A stretch of DNA of 64,000 bases from Blautia luti. GTDB taxonomy: Bacteria > Bacillota > Clostridia > Lachnospirales > Lachnospiraceae. Shown here piece by piece: positions 24,561 through 32,225 of the stretch. Position 1 is the stretch's first letter, and every line of letters begins with the position of its first letter. The notes beneath the pieces are model-generated. The model saw only the letters and a list, made by a program, of their open reading frames with translations, did not search any database and was not told the DNA's origin. Made by a program: the position numbers and the translations under genes. Where the stretch lies: positions 1-64,000 of the forward strand of contig NZ_JAAITI010000005.1 in the NCBI RefSeq assembly GCF_013304735.1, written 5' to 3'.

Positions 24561-25925
24561 TTATTTTAATTTTGTACGGCTGGTATGCCGGAAGGTCAGT
24601 GTAAAGACAATACCTTTCACTATAGATGTAAGGGAAAGTGCCCACCAGATACCATCAAGGCCCATTCCCACATGAGTCAGCAGCATGGCAAGCGGGATTC
24701 TGGCCCCTGTCAGAATAATACTGATGATACTGCAGAGCTTGGTCATACCAAGGCCGGACAGTGCACCGATGGTCATCAGCTCAATGGCCATGAAAGCCTC
24801 ACAGAAGCCGATGATGATCAGGTAATTTACAGAAATCCCAAGGGATTCCGGATCATGGAAAAACAGTCCGGAGATCGGGCGTGGGAGCAGCACAAAGGCT
24901 GCAGTTATGATAAGGCCCCAGATTGTCAGGATACCAAAGGAAATACGGTAGCCCTGGCGGATGCGGTCGTATTTTTTTGCACCGAAATTCTGTGCGGTAA
25001 AAGCATTTAAGGCAGAGGCAAAGCCGTCCGCGGTGTTCCAGGAAACGGATTCGATCTGTCCGCCCACACGCTGGACAGCAATGGCAGCAGCACCGAAGGC
25101 GGAAACCATTCTGGTCAGTACCATGGAGATCATACAGTAGAGCATGCTCTGGATAGCGGTTGGAAAACCAATGCGGAAGATATTTTTATAAAATTTTCCC
25201 GGAAAACGTGAAAAAAGATGAAGTTCACGAAGTACATTTGTTTCCAGCCCGGAAGTAAAGATCCGGAAAATCAGCACTGCAAAAACCAGGAACTGTGCAG
25301 TTACTGTGGCAATGGCAGCACCTGCCGTTTCAAGCCGTGGAAAAGGTCCAATGCCAAGGATCAGGAGCGGATCCAGGAGCATATTTCCCACAAGTCCAAG
25401 AAAATTGGCCATCAGCGGAGACCTGGAATCTCCCTGGGCTGTAAAAAGTCCGGTGAGAGTCAGGTTCAGGAAGGAAAAAATGATCAGTCCGCAGGTGATC
25501 AGCATATAAGATCTGGCAGAAGCATAGGCATCAGGGTCTGCCAGATTAAAAAATCCGATCAGCGGATCGAGAAAAACGATGCTTGCCACAGCAAATAAGA
25601 GGCCGAACAGAATGGTCATCTGCAAGGCACTGGCTGCGTAGAAACCGGCTTCTTTATAATCTTTCCTGCCGCAGGCCTGGGCTGTGTTTACCTGTCCTCC
25701 CATTCGGGGAAGGGCGACCAGTCCCTGGGAAAGCCACACATACATGCCGCCTACCCCCACACCGGCAACTGCCTTGGATCCCAGAAGCCCGATCCAGGCC
25801 ATGTCCGTGATATTATAGGCAGTTCCCAGAAAGGACGAGGCCATGATAGGAAGGGCCAGTTCCGCAAGAGTTTTCAGGATTGGACCGGAAGTAAGGTCTA
25901 TGGATTTTGATCTTTTCATACTCAT
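24561..25925 (-). CDS. MATE-family efflux transporter
   Basis: A 454-residue, twelve-helix MATE transporter. Typical elements are LAELALPIMASSFLGTAYN near helix 1, WLSQGLVALPRMGGQVNTAQ, FTAQGDSRSPLMANF and GFASALNAFTAQNFGAKKYDR. I use the ATG at 25925 because it overlaps the upstream HAD gene's stop as ATGA and has GGAG at 8 bp. An ATG two codons earlier (25931) is also possible. The overlap implies translational coupling with the phosphatase gene. The substrate is unknown. Confidence 0.9.
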   Translation of the reverse strand: MSMKRSKSIDLTSGPILKTLAELALPIMASSFLGTAYNITDMAWIGLLGSKAVAGVGVGGMYVWLSQGLVALPRMGGQVNTAQACGRKDYKEAGFYAASALQMTILFGLLFAVASIVFLDPLIGFFNLADPDAYASARSYMLITCGLIIFSFLNLTLTGLFTAQGDSRSPLMANFLGLVGNMLLDPLLILGIGPFPRLETAGAAIATVTAQFLVFAVLIFRIFTSGLETNVLRELHLFSRFPGKFYKNIFRIGFPTAIQSMLYCMISMVLTRMVSAFGAAAIAVQRVGGQIESVSWNTADGFASALNAFTAQNFGAKKYDRIRQGYRISFGILTIWGLIITAAFVLLPRPISGLFFHDPESLGISVNYLIIIGFCEAFMAIELMTIGALSGLGMTKLCSIISIILTGARIPLAMLLTHVGMGLDGIWWALSLTSIVKGIVFTLTFRHTSRTKLK

Positions 25926-26542
25926 CTGCATATCTCCGTAAGGTCAAAAGGCCTGGTGATCCGGTAATCCGGTTTATCCACCTGACCGAAACCGTATTCA
26001 GCAAAGATAAAAGGAACTCCTGCTTTCCGGCAGGCATTAAAGTCTCCTATAGTATCACCGATATAAACCGGATCGGAAAGATTATTATCCTCGCGGATCT
26101 TCATGATATTTTCCGCTTTGGCCATGCCGGTGTCACCGGGACAGAGATGGCCCTTGAAATAGTGGCCAAAGCCTGTGGATTTCAGGAACACTTCAATATA
26201 TCCGGCCTGGCAGTTACTGACGATAAAAAGAGGAAAACGGCTGGAAAGAATCTTCAGTGTTTTCTCAAGATCCGGATACAGCGGAGCACATTTGCGAAGC
26301 AGTGCCTCGTGCTCTGCCTGGCAGCAGCCGTCGATGATACGAAGCTGTTCTGCTTCCGGAAGCTCAGGGAAAAGAGCCTTTGCTATATCCGGCAGCAGCT
26401 GGCCAAAAAGCCCCATCAGTCGCGCAGAACTTACATCAGTATCCATGTGTTCCGTATGGATAAGGTAATCGCTCCAGGCCTCAGCCACGATCCCCGTGGA
26501 ATCCCAGAGCGTACCGTCAACATCAAATATAATACTGTCCAT
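25922..26542 (-). CDS. HAD-superfamily hydrolase (phosphoglycolate phosphatase-like)
   Basis: A 206-residue HAD subfamily IA phosphatase. Motif I is FDVDGTLWDS at the N-terminus (nucleophile Asp in DxDGT), motif II is FIVSNCQ, the motif III lysine lies before GDTGMAKAENI, and motif IV is YIGDTIGDFNA. Substrates in this group range from phosphoglycolate to sugar phosphates. The start at 26542 follows GGGAGG. An upstream in-frame ATG at 26641 would add 33 hydrophobic, non-family residues. It is coupled by a 4-bp overlap to the MATE gene and divergent from sfsA. Confidence 0.88.
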   Translation of the reverse strand: MDSIIFDVDGTLWDSTGIVAEAWSDYLIHTEHMDTDVSSARLMGLFGQLLPDIAKALFPELPEAEQLRIIDGCCQAEHEALLRKCAPLYPDLEKTLKILSSRFPLFIVSNCQAGYIEVFLKSTGFGHYFKGHLCPGDTGMAKAENIMKIREDNNLSDPVYIGDTIGDFNACRKAGVPFIFAEYGFGQVDKPDYRITRPFDLTEICR

Positions 26543-26691
26543 CAGAAAAACCTCCCAAAAAATCTGTAATATGTAAAAAAGTAACCCTTTGTACTGGACA
26601 TAGTACAAAACAATTCTATATGAGAAAAGAAAAAAAAGCAACTGCGCTTTTGAAGATTTTATGTTATAGTAAAAGATACGAGGGAAAAAAT

Positions 26692-27372
26692 ATGAACTAT
26701 AAAAATACGATCAGAGGTATTTTCAAAGACAGGCCCAACCGGTTTATCGCCCATGTACAGATCGGGGATCAGCTGGAGACGGTCCACGTAAAGAACACAG
26801 GCAGATGCCGGGAACTTCTTGTTCCGGAAACGGAAGTGATCCTGGAAAAGAGTGACAACCCTGCCAGAAAAACGAAATACGATCTGATTTGTGTGAACAA
26901 AGGGGGCCGCTGGATCAATATGGATTCCCAGGCCCCAAATAAAGCAGCAGAAGAGTGGGTGGCAGCCGGAAACCTTTTTCCGGAGGAAGTGACGGTCAGG
27001 CGTGAGAAGACATACGGAAACTCCCGTTTTGACCTGTATGTGGAATCCGAAGAGCGGAAGGCTTTTATCGAGGTAAAAGGCGTCACCCTGGAAGAAAATA
27101 ATATCGTGCGTTTTCCGGACGCGCCTACAGAGCGTGGGATCAAGCATCTTTACGAACTGATGAAGGCGGCAGCTGACGGCTATGAAGCCTACCTTCTTCT
27201 GGTAATCCAGATGAAGGACGTACGGTATTTTGAACCGAACCGGGAGACACATCCGAAGTTCGGAGAAACACTTAAGGAGGCAGCAGATGCCGGTGTCCAT
27301 ATCCTGGCCTATGACTGCGCCATCACGGAAGATTCCATGAAGATCTGTGATCCGGTACCGGTGAAATTATAG
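26692..27372 (+). CDS. sfsA: SfsA-family DNA/RNA nuclease-like protein
   Basis: A 226-residue member of the SfsA (sugar fermentation stimulation A) family. Characteristic blocks are RPNRFIAHV, VHVKNTGRCRELLVP, WINMDSQAPNKAAEEW, the PD-(D/E)xK-like SRFDLYVE followed by AFIEVKGVTLEE, and the FPDAPTERGIKHL stretch. SfsA proteins have nuclease folds but an uncertain biological role. The start at 26692 follows GAGGG. It is followed 12 bp later by mutY and then a GT2 gene overlapping by 4 bp, so the three form an operon. Confidence 0.93.
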   Translation: MNYKNTIRGIFKDRPNRFIAHVQIGDQLETVHVKNTGRCRELLVPETEVILEKSDNPARKTKYDLICVNKGGRWINMDSQAPNKAAEEWVAAGNLFPEEVTVRREKTYGNSRFDLYVESEERKAFIEVKGVTLEENNIVRFPDAPTERGIKHLYELMKAAADGYEAYLLLVIQMKDVRYFEPNRETHPKFGETLKEAADAGVHILAYDCAITEDSMKICDPVPVKL

Positions 27373-27384
27373 AAAGGAAACAAT

Positions 27385-28440
27385 ATGACCGAAAACATTG
27401 CAGAACCCCTTCTGAAATGGTACGATAAAAACAAGAGGATCCTGCCTTGGCGTGATAAGAATAATGCCTATTATACCTGGGTATCAGAGATCATGCTCCA
27501 GCAGACCCGGGTGGAAGCTGTGAAACCTTATTTTGCACGGTTTATCCAGGAACTTCCCGATGTGGAAGCCCTTGCAGCAGCGCCGGAAGAGCGGATCGTC
27601 AAGCTGTGGGAAGGCCTTGGTTATTACAGCCGTGTTCGCAATATGCAGAAAGCGGCCATTCAGGTCATGGAAGAATATGATGGCAGGATTCCTGAAGACT
27701 TTGAGACACTTCTCTCGTTAAAAGGAATAGGAAGATATACGGCAGGTGCCATTGCGTCCATTGCCTATGGGAAGAAAGTCCCGGCAGTAGATGGAAATGT
27801 GCTGCGGGTATATGCAAGACTGACCGAAAACAGGGGAGATATCATGAAACAGTCTGTGCGGAAAGCCGTGGAAAACGAGCTTACAGAGCGGATGCCTAAG
27901 GATCGGCCAGGGGATTTCAACCAGGCCATGATGGAACTGGGAGCTGTAGTCTGTGTTCCAAACGGAACGGCAAAGTGTGAAGAATGTCCCCTTGGGCAGT
28001 TCTGTCTTGCCAGAAAACACGGAACTGTAGAAGAACTTCCGGTAAAAGCACCGAAAAAAGCCCGCACCATAGAACAGCGCACAGTCCTTGTGATCCAGGA
28101 CGGGGCCAGCACAGCGATCCGGAAACGCCCGGATACAGGACTTCTGGCAGGCCTTTATGAACTTCCCAATGTGGAAGGACACCTGACCAAAAAGGCAGCG
28201 CTTGCCCAGGTGAAAGATATGGGACTGGAACCCTTAAGGATCGAAGCACTGCCGGATGCGAAGCACATTTTTTCCCATATTGAATGGAGAATGTGCGCCT
28301 ATCGTATCGCCGTATCCTCCCTGGAAGAAGCACCTGGGGAAAAGTTCCTGTTTGCGGATAAGAGAGAATCCGATAAAAAATATGCAATACCATCTGCGTT
28401 TCGCGCATACACCAGATACATGAAGGAGGAAAACTCATGA
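27385..28440 (+). CDS. mutY: A/G-specific adenine DNA glycosylase
   Basis: A 351-residue base-excision repair enzyme removing adenine opposite 8-oxoguanine. The HhH-GPD domain shows EIMLQQTRV with its catalytic-region Glu, LKGIGRYTAGAI as the helix-hairpin-helix, and VDGNVLRV with the catalytic Asp. Four cysteines (C-x6-C-x2-C-x5-C around residue 190-205, CVPNGTAKCEECPLGQFC) hold a [4Fe-4S] cluster. The C-terminal 120 residues are the NUDIX-like 8-oxoG recognition domain, with FSHIEWRM. It overlaps the next gene by ATGA. Confidence 0.96.
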   Translation: MTENIAEPLLKWYDKNKRILPWRDKNNAYYTWVSEIMLQQTRVEAVKPYFARFIQELPDVEALAAAPEERIVKLWEGLGYYSRVRNMQKAAIQVMEEYDGRIPEDFETLLSLKGIGRYTAGAIASIAYGKKVPAVDGNVLRVYARLTENRGDIMKQSVRKAVENELTERMPKDRPGDFNQAMMELGAVVCVPNGTAKCEECPLGQFCLARKHGTVEELPVKAPKKARTIEQRTVLVIQDGASTAIRKRPDTGLLAGLYELPNVEGHLTKKAALAQVKDMGLEPLRIEALPDAKHIFSHIEWRMCAYRIAVSSLEEAPGEKFLFADKRESDKKYAIPSAFRAYTRYMKEENS

Positions 28441-29453
28441 AACTTTTGAGCGTAGCAATACCATGCTATAATTCAGAGGCTTATATGTCAAAATGCATCA
28501 ATTCCCTGCTGATCGGAGGAGAAGAAGTGGAGATCATCATTGTAGATGATGGCTCCAGCGACCGTACTGCCGAGATCGCGGATGACTATGCAGAGAAATA
28601 TCCAACTATCGTAAAAGCCATCCACCAGGAAAACGGCGGCCATGGACAGGCAGTCAATACAGGAATCAAAAACGCAACCGGCCTTTATTTCAAAGTTGTG
28701 GACAGCGATGACTGGGTAAATCAGGACGCTTACTATGAGATCCTGAAGACACTTTATGATCTTACCCGCGGAGCCGATACGGTGGATCTTCTCATCAGCA
28801 ATTTTGTCTATGAGAAGCAGGGTGCTACCCGTAAAAAAGTCATGCAGTACAGACACTGTTTCCCGACAAACCAGATCTTTGGCTGGGACGAAGTACGCCA
28901 CATGAAAAAAGGCCAGTACCTTCTTATGCATTCCATGATCTACCGTACCAAACTTCTCCATGACTGTGGAATGGAGCTTCCGAAGCATACGTTCTATGTA
29001 GATAACCTGTTTGCATTTGAGCCGCTTCCCTATGTAAAAAATCTCTATTATCTGGATGTGAATTTCTACCGGTATTTTATCGGAAGAGATGACCAGTCCG
29101 TCAATGAGAAAGTGATGATCAAACGTATCGATCAGCAGATTCGTGTAAACAAGCTGATGGTAGACGCCTATCTGAAAGCCAATGTAAGCAACCGGAGACT
29201 TCGTGCCTATATGTTCAGTTATCTGGATATCATCACAACCGTTTCCTCGATCATGCTGGTAAGAGCCGCAACGCAGGAATGCCTGGACAAAAAACAGGAG
29301 CTGCAGGATTATATCAAAGACCAGAATATGGGACTGTACCGGAAACTTCGGAGAAGTCTCTTCGGAAGGGTGTCAAACCTTCCGGGAAGAGGTGGAAGAA
29401 AGATGTTTGTGGCAGCCTATAAGATCTGCCAGAAGTTTTATGGATTTAACTAA
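28437..29453 (+). CDS. Family 2 glycosyltransferase
   Basis: A 338-residue GT-A fold glycosyltransferase. The N-terminal domain has the usual order of AIPCYNSEAYMSKCI, IIVDDGSSDRT (nucleotide-binding Asp pair), HQENGGHGQAVNTGI and VVDSDDWV (the DxD-like metal site). No membrane helix is evident, so it probably acts at the cytoplasmic face, in polysaccharide or glycolipid synthesis. It overlaps mutY by 4 bp, an odd functional partner, and ends the operon at a terminator. Acceptor and donor sugars are not predictable. Confidence 0.92.
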   Translation: MKLLSVAIPCYNSEAYMSKCINSLLIGGEEVEIIIVDDGSSDRTAEIADDYAEKYPTIVKAIHQENGGHGQAVNTGIKNATGLYFKVVDSDDWVNQDAYYEILKTLYDLTRGADTVDLLISNFVYEKQGATRKKVMQYRHCFPTNQIFGWDEVRHMKKGQYLLMHSMIYRTKLLHDCGMELPKHTFYVDNLFAFEPLPYVKNLYYLDVNFYRYFIGRDDQSVNEKVMIKRIDQQIRVNKLMVDAYLKANVSNRRLRAYMFSYLDIITTVSSIMLVRAATQECLDKKQELQDYIKDQNMGLYRKLRRSLFGRVSNLPGRGGRKMFVAAYKICQKFYGFN

Positions 29454-29481
29454 AGATTTTTATACAAGAGCCTGAATAAAA

Positions 29482-29509
29482 AAGAGCCCCCAAGACGGGG
29501 GCTTTTTTA
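29482..29509. terminator. Bidirectional terminator
   Basis: AGCCCCC-AAGAC-GGGGGCT flanked by A- and T-tracts, between the GT2 gene and the convergent PAP2 gene. Confidence 0.93.
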
Positions 29510-30199
29510 TTATAAATTCTGTTTAGTTTTTTTCTTGCTCATCTGTGCCATAGCACGCTGTTCCTCATAATCTTCCACTCTCTGTGGATAGAACATAAGG
29601 TGTCCGAACAGTGCCATCGTGGTACCGAGGCATACATCGATCACCGAATGCTGCTTGATAAACATGGTGGACAGGATGATCAGAATGGAAAGGATCAGAG
29701 ATCCTCTCTGGATCCATTTCTTATCTTTCAAAGCCTGGCAGTGATGGATGGCAAAATAAACAGCCAGGGAATTAAATACATGGATGCTTGGCAGGATATT
29801 AGTAGGGGTATCTGTCCGGTAGATTCCTGCAACCAGTTGTGTAAAGATGTTGTTTCTCGGGAATACCGCAGGGCGGAGATGCTGAATGTTCGGATAGATG
29901 TAAGAAACAACAAGGAAAACTGTCATTCCCATCATCAGGTTGAAGATCAGCTGGAAATATTCCCGTTTATTCTTATTGCGGAACAGGAAATACACAACCG
30001 TCAGTATCACATATGGAAACCATAAAAGGTACGGGATAACAAAGATCTCGCAGAACGGGATCATATCATCAAAAACAGTATGTACAACATGGTAGGCACG
30101 TACAGGCCGCTGTTCCAGATATCCGAACAGGATAAGATACACAACGAAATAGATTGCTATGATAAAACCGTGCCTGTATTTTTTTATCTTACTCAACAT
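29510..30199 (-). CDS. PAP2-family membrane phosphatase
   Basis: A 229-residue protein with about six membrane helices. The PAP2 signature is visible as LPSIHVFNS (PSxH motif) and KQHSVIDVCLG (SR/H-x5-D-type motif with the second catalytic histidine). Such proteins dephosphorylate lipid phosphates or carry out phosphotransfer in lipid synthesis at the outer membrane face. The start at 30199 follows AAGGAG, and 13 extra residues upstream are unlikely. The next gene on the same strand is a lipid kinase, which gives a coherent lipid-metabolism context. Confidence 0.86.
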   Translation of the reverse strand: MLSKIKKYRHGFIIAIYFVVYLILFGYLEQRPVRAYHVVHTVFDDMIPFCEIFVIPYLLWFPYVILTVVYFLFRNKNKREYFQLIFNLMMGMTVFLVVSYIYPNIQHLRPAVFPRNNIFTQLVAGIYRTDTPTNILPSIHVFNSLAVYFAIHHCQALKDKKWIQRGSLILSILIILSTMFIKQHSVIDVCLGTTMALFGHLMFYPQRVEDYEEQRAMAQMSKKKTKQNL

Positions 30200-30283
30200 T
30201 TTGCCGCTCCTTTTCTTGATGTATGGCCAAAATGCCACGGGTGTCAGTCTTAAGCTTCTTTTTTGTTAAGTATCTACCTGCTA

Positions 30284-31216
30284 CTATAACACAGGCATTA
30301 TGATTTTTAAAGGTTTCTTTTCAATGGTCACAGAAAATTCACGCTGGATTCCGCCGGATTCTCCGTCTTTATGCACAGGAAGAGGGCGGTCACTTGTAAT
30401 ATGTACGTCTTTACACTGTAAAATATGTACACCGCGAAGGTGTGTATGTTTCCCCCAGAGTGCGCCCGGCAGACAGAAAAGCATTTTCAGTTTGGAGATC
30501 CCTTCAATGACGATCACATCCAGGAGGCCGTCATCCGGACTGGCATCCGGGCAGAACTTAAAGCCGCCTCCCTCGTATTTCTGGTTCATTACAGCCGCGA
30601 ACCAGGTCTTCTGGAAGGTCTGTGGTTCTTTTCCGTTAAGGGTTACCGTAACCGAGGACGGTGTGAGGAAGAGAAACTGTTTCAGAGCCACCATAAGGTA
30701 GATCAGTTTACCCATATGGAGACGGTTGAGAAATTTTTTCCCGGGGGTGATCAGGACTTCCTGACAGACCGCCGCATCATAGCCCATTCCCGCACTGATA
30801 CCGAACCGGTAGGAATGGCTGCCGAGATGGATCACAGGAACATCCATGGAAATCGTCCGTTTGTTCTCAAGGATGGAGCGAAGCGCCTCAAAAGGATCAA
30901 AAGGAAGCCCCATACTGCGGCAGAAATCATTGCCGGACCCAACTGGGATAAATCCAAAGATGACCGAAGACAGATCGCTGATCCCGGTAAGTACTTCGTA
31001 AATTGTGCCATCGCCGCCTACAGTTACCAGTGTTACCGGACTTTCCGGTGTTCCGGCGGCACTGATTTTTTTCGCCAGTACTGTGGCGTGTCCCACATAT
31101 TCTGTGAGAAAATACTGATATGAAATCCCCTGACTTTCCATGATGCTGCGAAGCCGGTTCCAGACATTACGCCCCTCTCCGGATCTTGAATTGGGATTCA
31201 CAATAAAAGAATACAT
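30284..31216 (-). CDS. Diacylglycerol kinase-family lipid kinase
   Basis: A 310-residue member of the DagK/YegS lipid kinase family. It starts with FIVNPNSRSGEG and has the nucleotide-binding VTVGGDGTIYEVLTGI, IPVGSGNDFCRSMG and a DASPDDGLLDVI block, all hallmarks of the family. It would phosphorylate diacylglycerol or a related lipid, recycling it into phospholipid. The start at 31216 follows GGAGG. It has its own promoter and probably continues into the PAP2 gene 84 bp downstream. The exact lipid substrate is not determined. Confidence 0.92.
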   Translation of the reverse strand: MYSFIVNPNSRSGEGRNVWNRLRSIMESQGISYQYFLTEYVGHATVLAKKISAAGTPESPVTLVTVGGDGTIYEVLTGISDLSSVIFGFIPVGSGNDFCRSMGLPFDPFEALRSILENKRTISMDVPVIHLGSHSYRFGISAGMGYDAAVCQEVLITPGKKFLNRLHMGKLIYLMVALKQFLFLTPSSVTVTLNGKEPQTFQKTWFAAVMNQKYEGGGFKFCPDASPDDGLLDVIVIEGISKLKMLFCLPGALWGKHTHLRGVHILQCKDVHITSDRPLPVHKDGESGGIQREFSVTIEKKPLKIIMPVL

Positions 31217-31247
31217 AATAAAAAACCTCCAAACAACTGTCAGCTTT

Positions 31248-31276
31248 ATCATAACATTGACGTCCGGCTTTTACAA
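31248..31276 (-). promoter_or_regulatory. Promoter of the lipid kinase gene
   Basis: On the minus strand TTGTAA (31276-31271), 17 bp, TATGAT (31253-31248), with an extended -10 TG. Confidence 0.6.
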
Positions 31277-31396
31277 ATTAAAATTTCTTAAGGATTTCTA
31301 TATTTTACATAAACTTAACGTTTTTTCTATGCTGGATTTTACGAAGGCATTTTATACTTGCAACTATCAGTTGAAAAATAAAGTTGGAGGAAAATT

Positions 31397-32071
31397 ATGA
31401 TATATCTGGTGGAAGATGATGAAAGTATCCGTGAACTTGTTGTATATACATTAAACAGTCAGGGCCTGGAGGCACAGGGATTTGAACGGCCATCACTTTT
31501 CTGGAAGGCGCTGGAAAAAGAACTGCCTTCCCTGGTGCTTCTGGATATTATGCTTCCGGAGGAGGACGGACTGTCCATTTTAAAGAAAATCCGTATCCGT
31601 CCGGATGTCCGGAAACTTCCGGTAATCATGCTTACCGCAAAAGGCAGTGAGTTTGACACCGTGGTAGGCCTGGACAGCGGTGCAGATGATTATATTCCGA
31701 AGCCATTCCGTATGATGGAGCTGATCTCCAGGGTACGTGCCCTCCTTCGAAGATCCGAGGACAACGGTGCAGAGGAGTACCGCATGGAAAATCTTTATGT
31801 GTGCCCGGGAAGACATGAGGTGACGGTTGACCAGGAACCTGTAAATCTGACACTGAAAGAATACGAGATGCTTTGTCTCCTTCTGAAAAACAGTGGCACG
31901 GTTCTCTCCAGAACCCAGCTTTTAAATCAGATCTGGGGCTATGAATTTGACGGGGAAAGCAGAACCGTAGATGTACATATCCGTACCCTCCGCCAGAAAC
32001 TTGGTTCTGCCGGAGATCTGGTGGAAACAGTCCGTGGCGTGGGCTATAAGATCAGCGGAAAATGCGCGTGA
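31397..32071 (+). CDS. OmpR/PhoB-family response regulator, orphan
   Basis: A 224-residue two-component regulator. The receiver domain (1-118) has the acidic pair in YLVEDDES, the phosphoacceptor Asp in VLLDIMLPEEDG (about residue 51), the Thr in MLTAKG and the Lys in YIPKPF. The C-terminal winged helix (about 130-222) ends RTVDVHIRTLRQKLG and TVRGVGYKI. No histidine kinase follows: a terminator and then topB come next, so its partner is elsewhere or it is an orphan. GGAGG precedes the ATG. Confidence 0.93.
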   Translation: MIYLVEDDESIRELVVYTLNSQGLEAQGFERPSLFWKALEKELPSLVLLDIMLPEEDGLSILKKIRIRPDVRKLPVIMLTAKGSEFDTVVGLDSGADDYIPKPFRMMELISRVRALLRRSEDNGAEEYRMENLYVCPGRHEVTVDQEPVNLTLKEYEMLCLLLKNSGTVLSRTQLLNQIWGYEFDGESRTVDVHIRTLRQKLGSAGDLVETVRGVGYKISGKCA

Positions 32072-32102
32072 CCAACGGTTAAGAACCATACAAAACAGAC
32101 AG

Positions 32103-32153
32103 GCACTTCGCAGGAAAAAGGCTTCAGCCCTTTTCTGGACGAAGTGCTTTTTT
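32103..32153 (+). terminator. Terminator after the response regulator
   Basis: GCACTTCG pairs with CGAAGTGC, with an AAAGG/CCTTT inner hairpin, followed by six T. Confidence 0.8.
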
Positions 32154-32225
32154 CATGCTATAATAGGTGAACCCTGGGGCATATCCGAAGAAATGTCCCA
32201 AAGACTAAGAGGTGAAATAAAAAAT

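Noticed and set aside
31971-32225. 85-codon N-terminal extension of topB
   Set aside because: It overlaps the response regulator and a terminator. Topoisomerase III similarity begins at 32226 behind a GAGGTG site.
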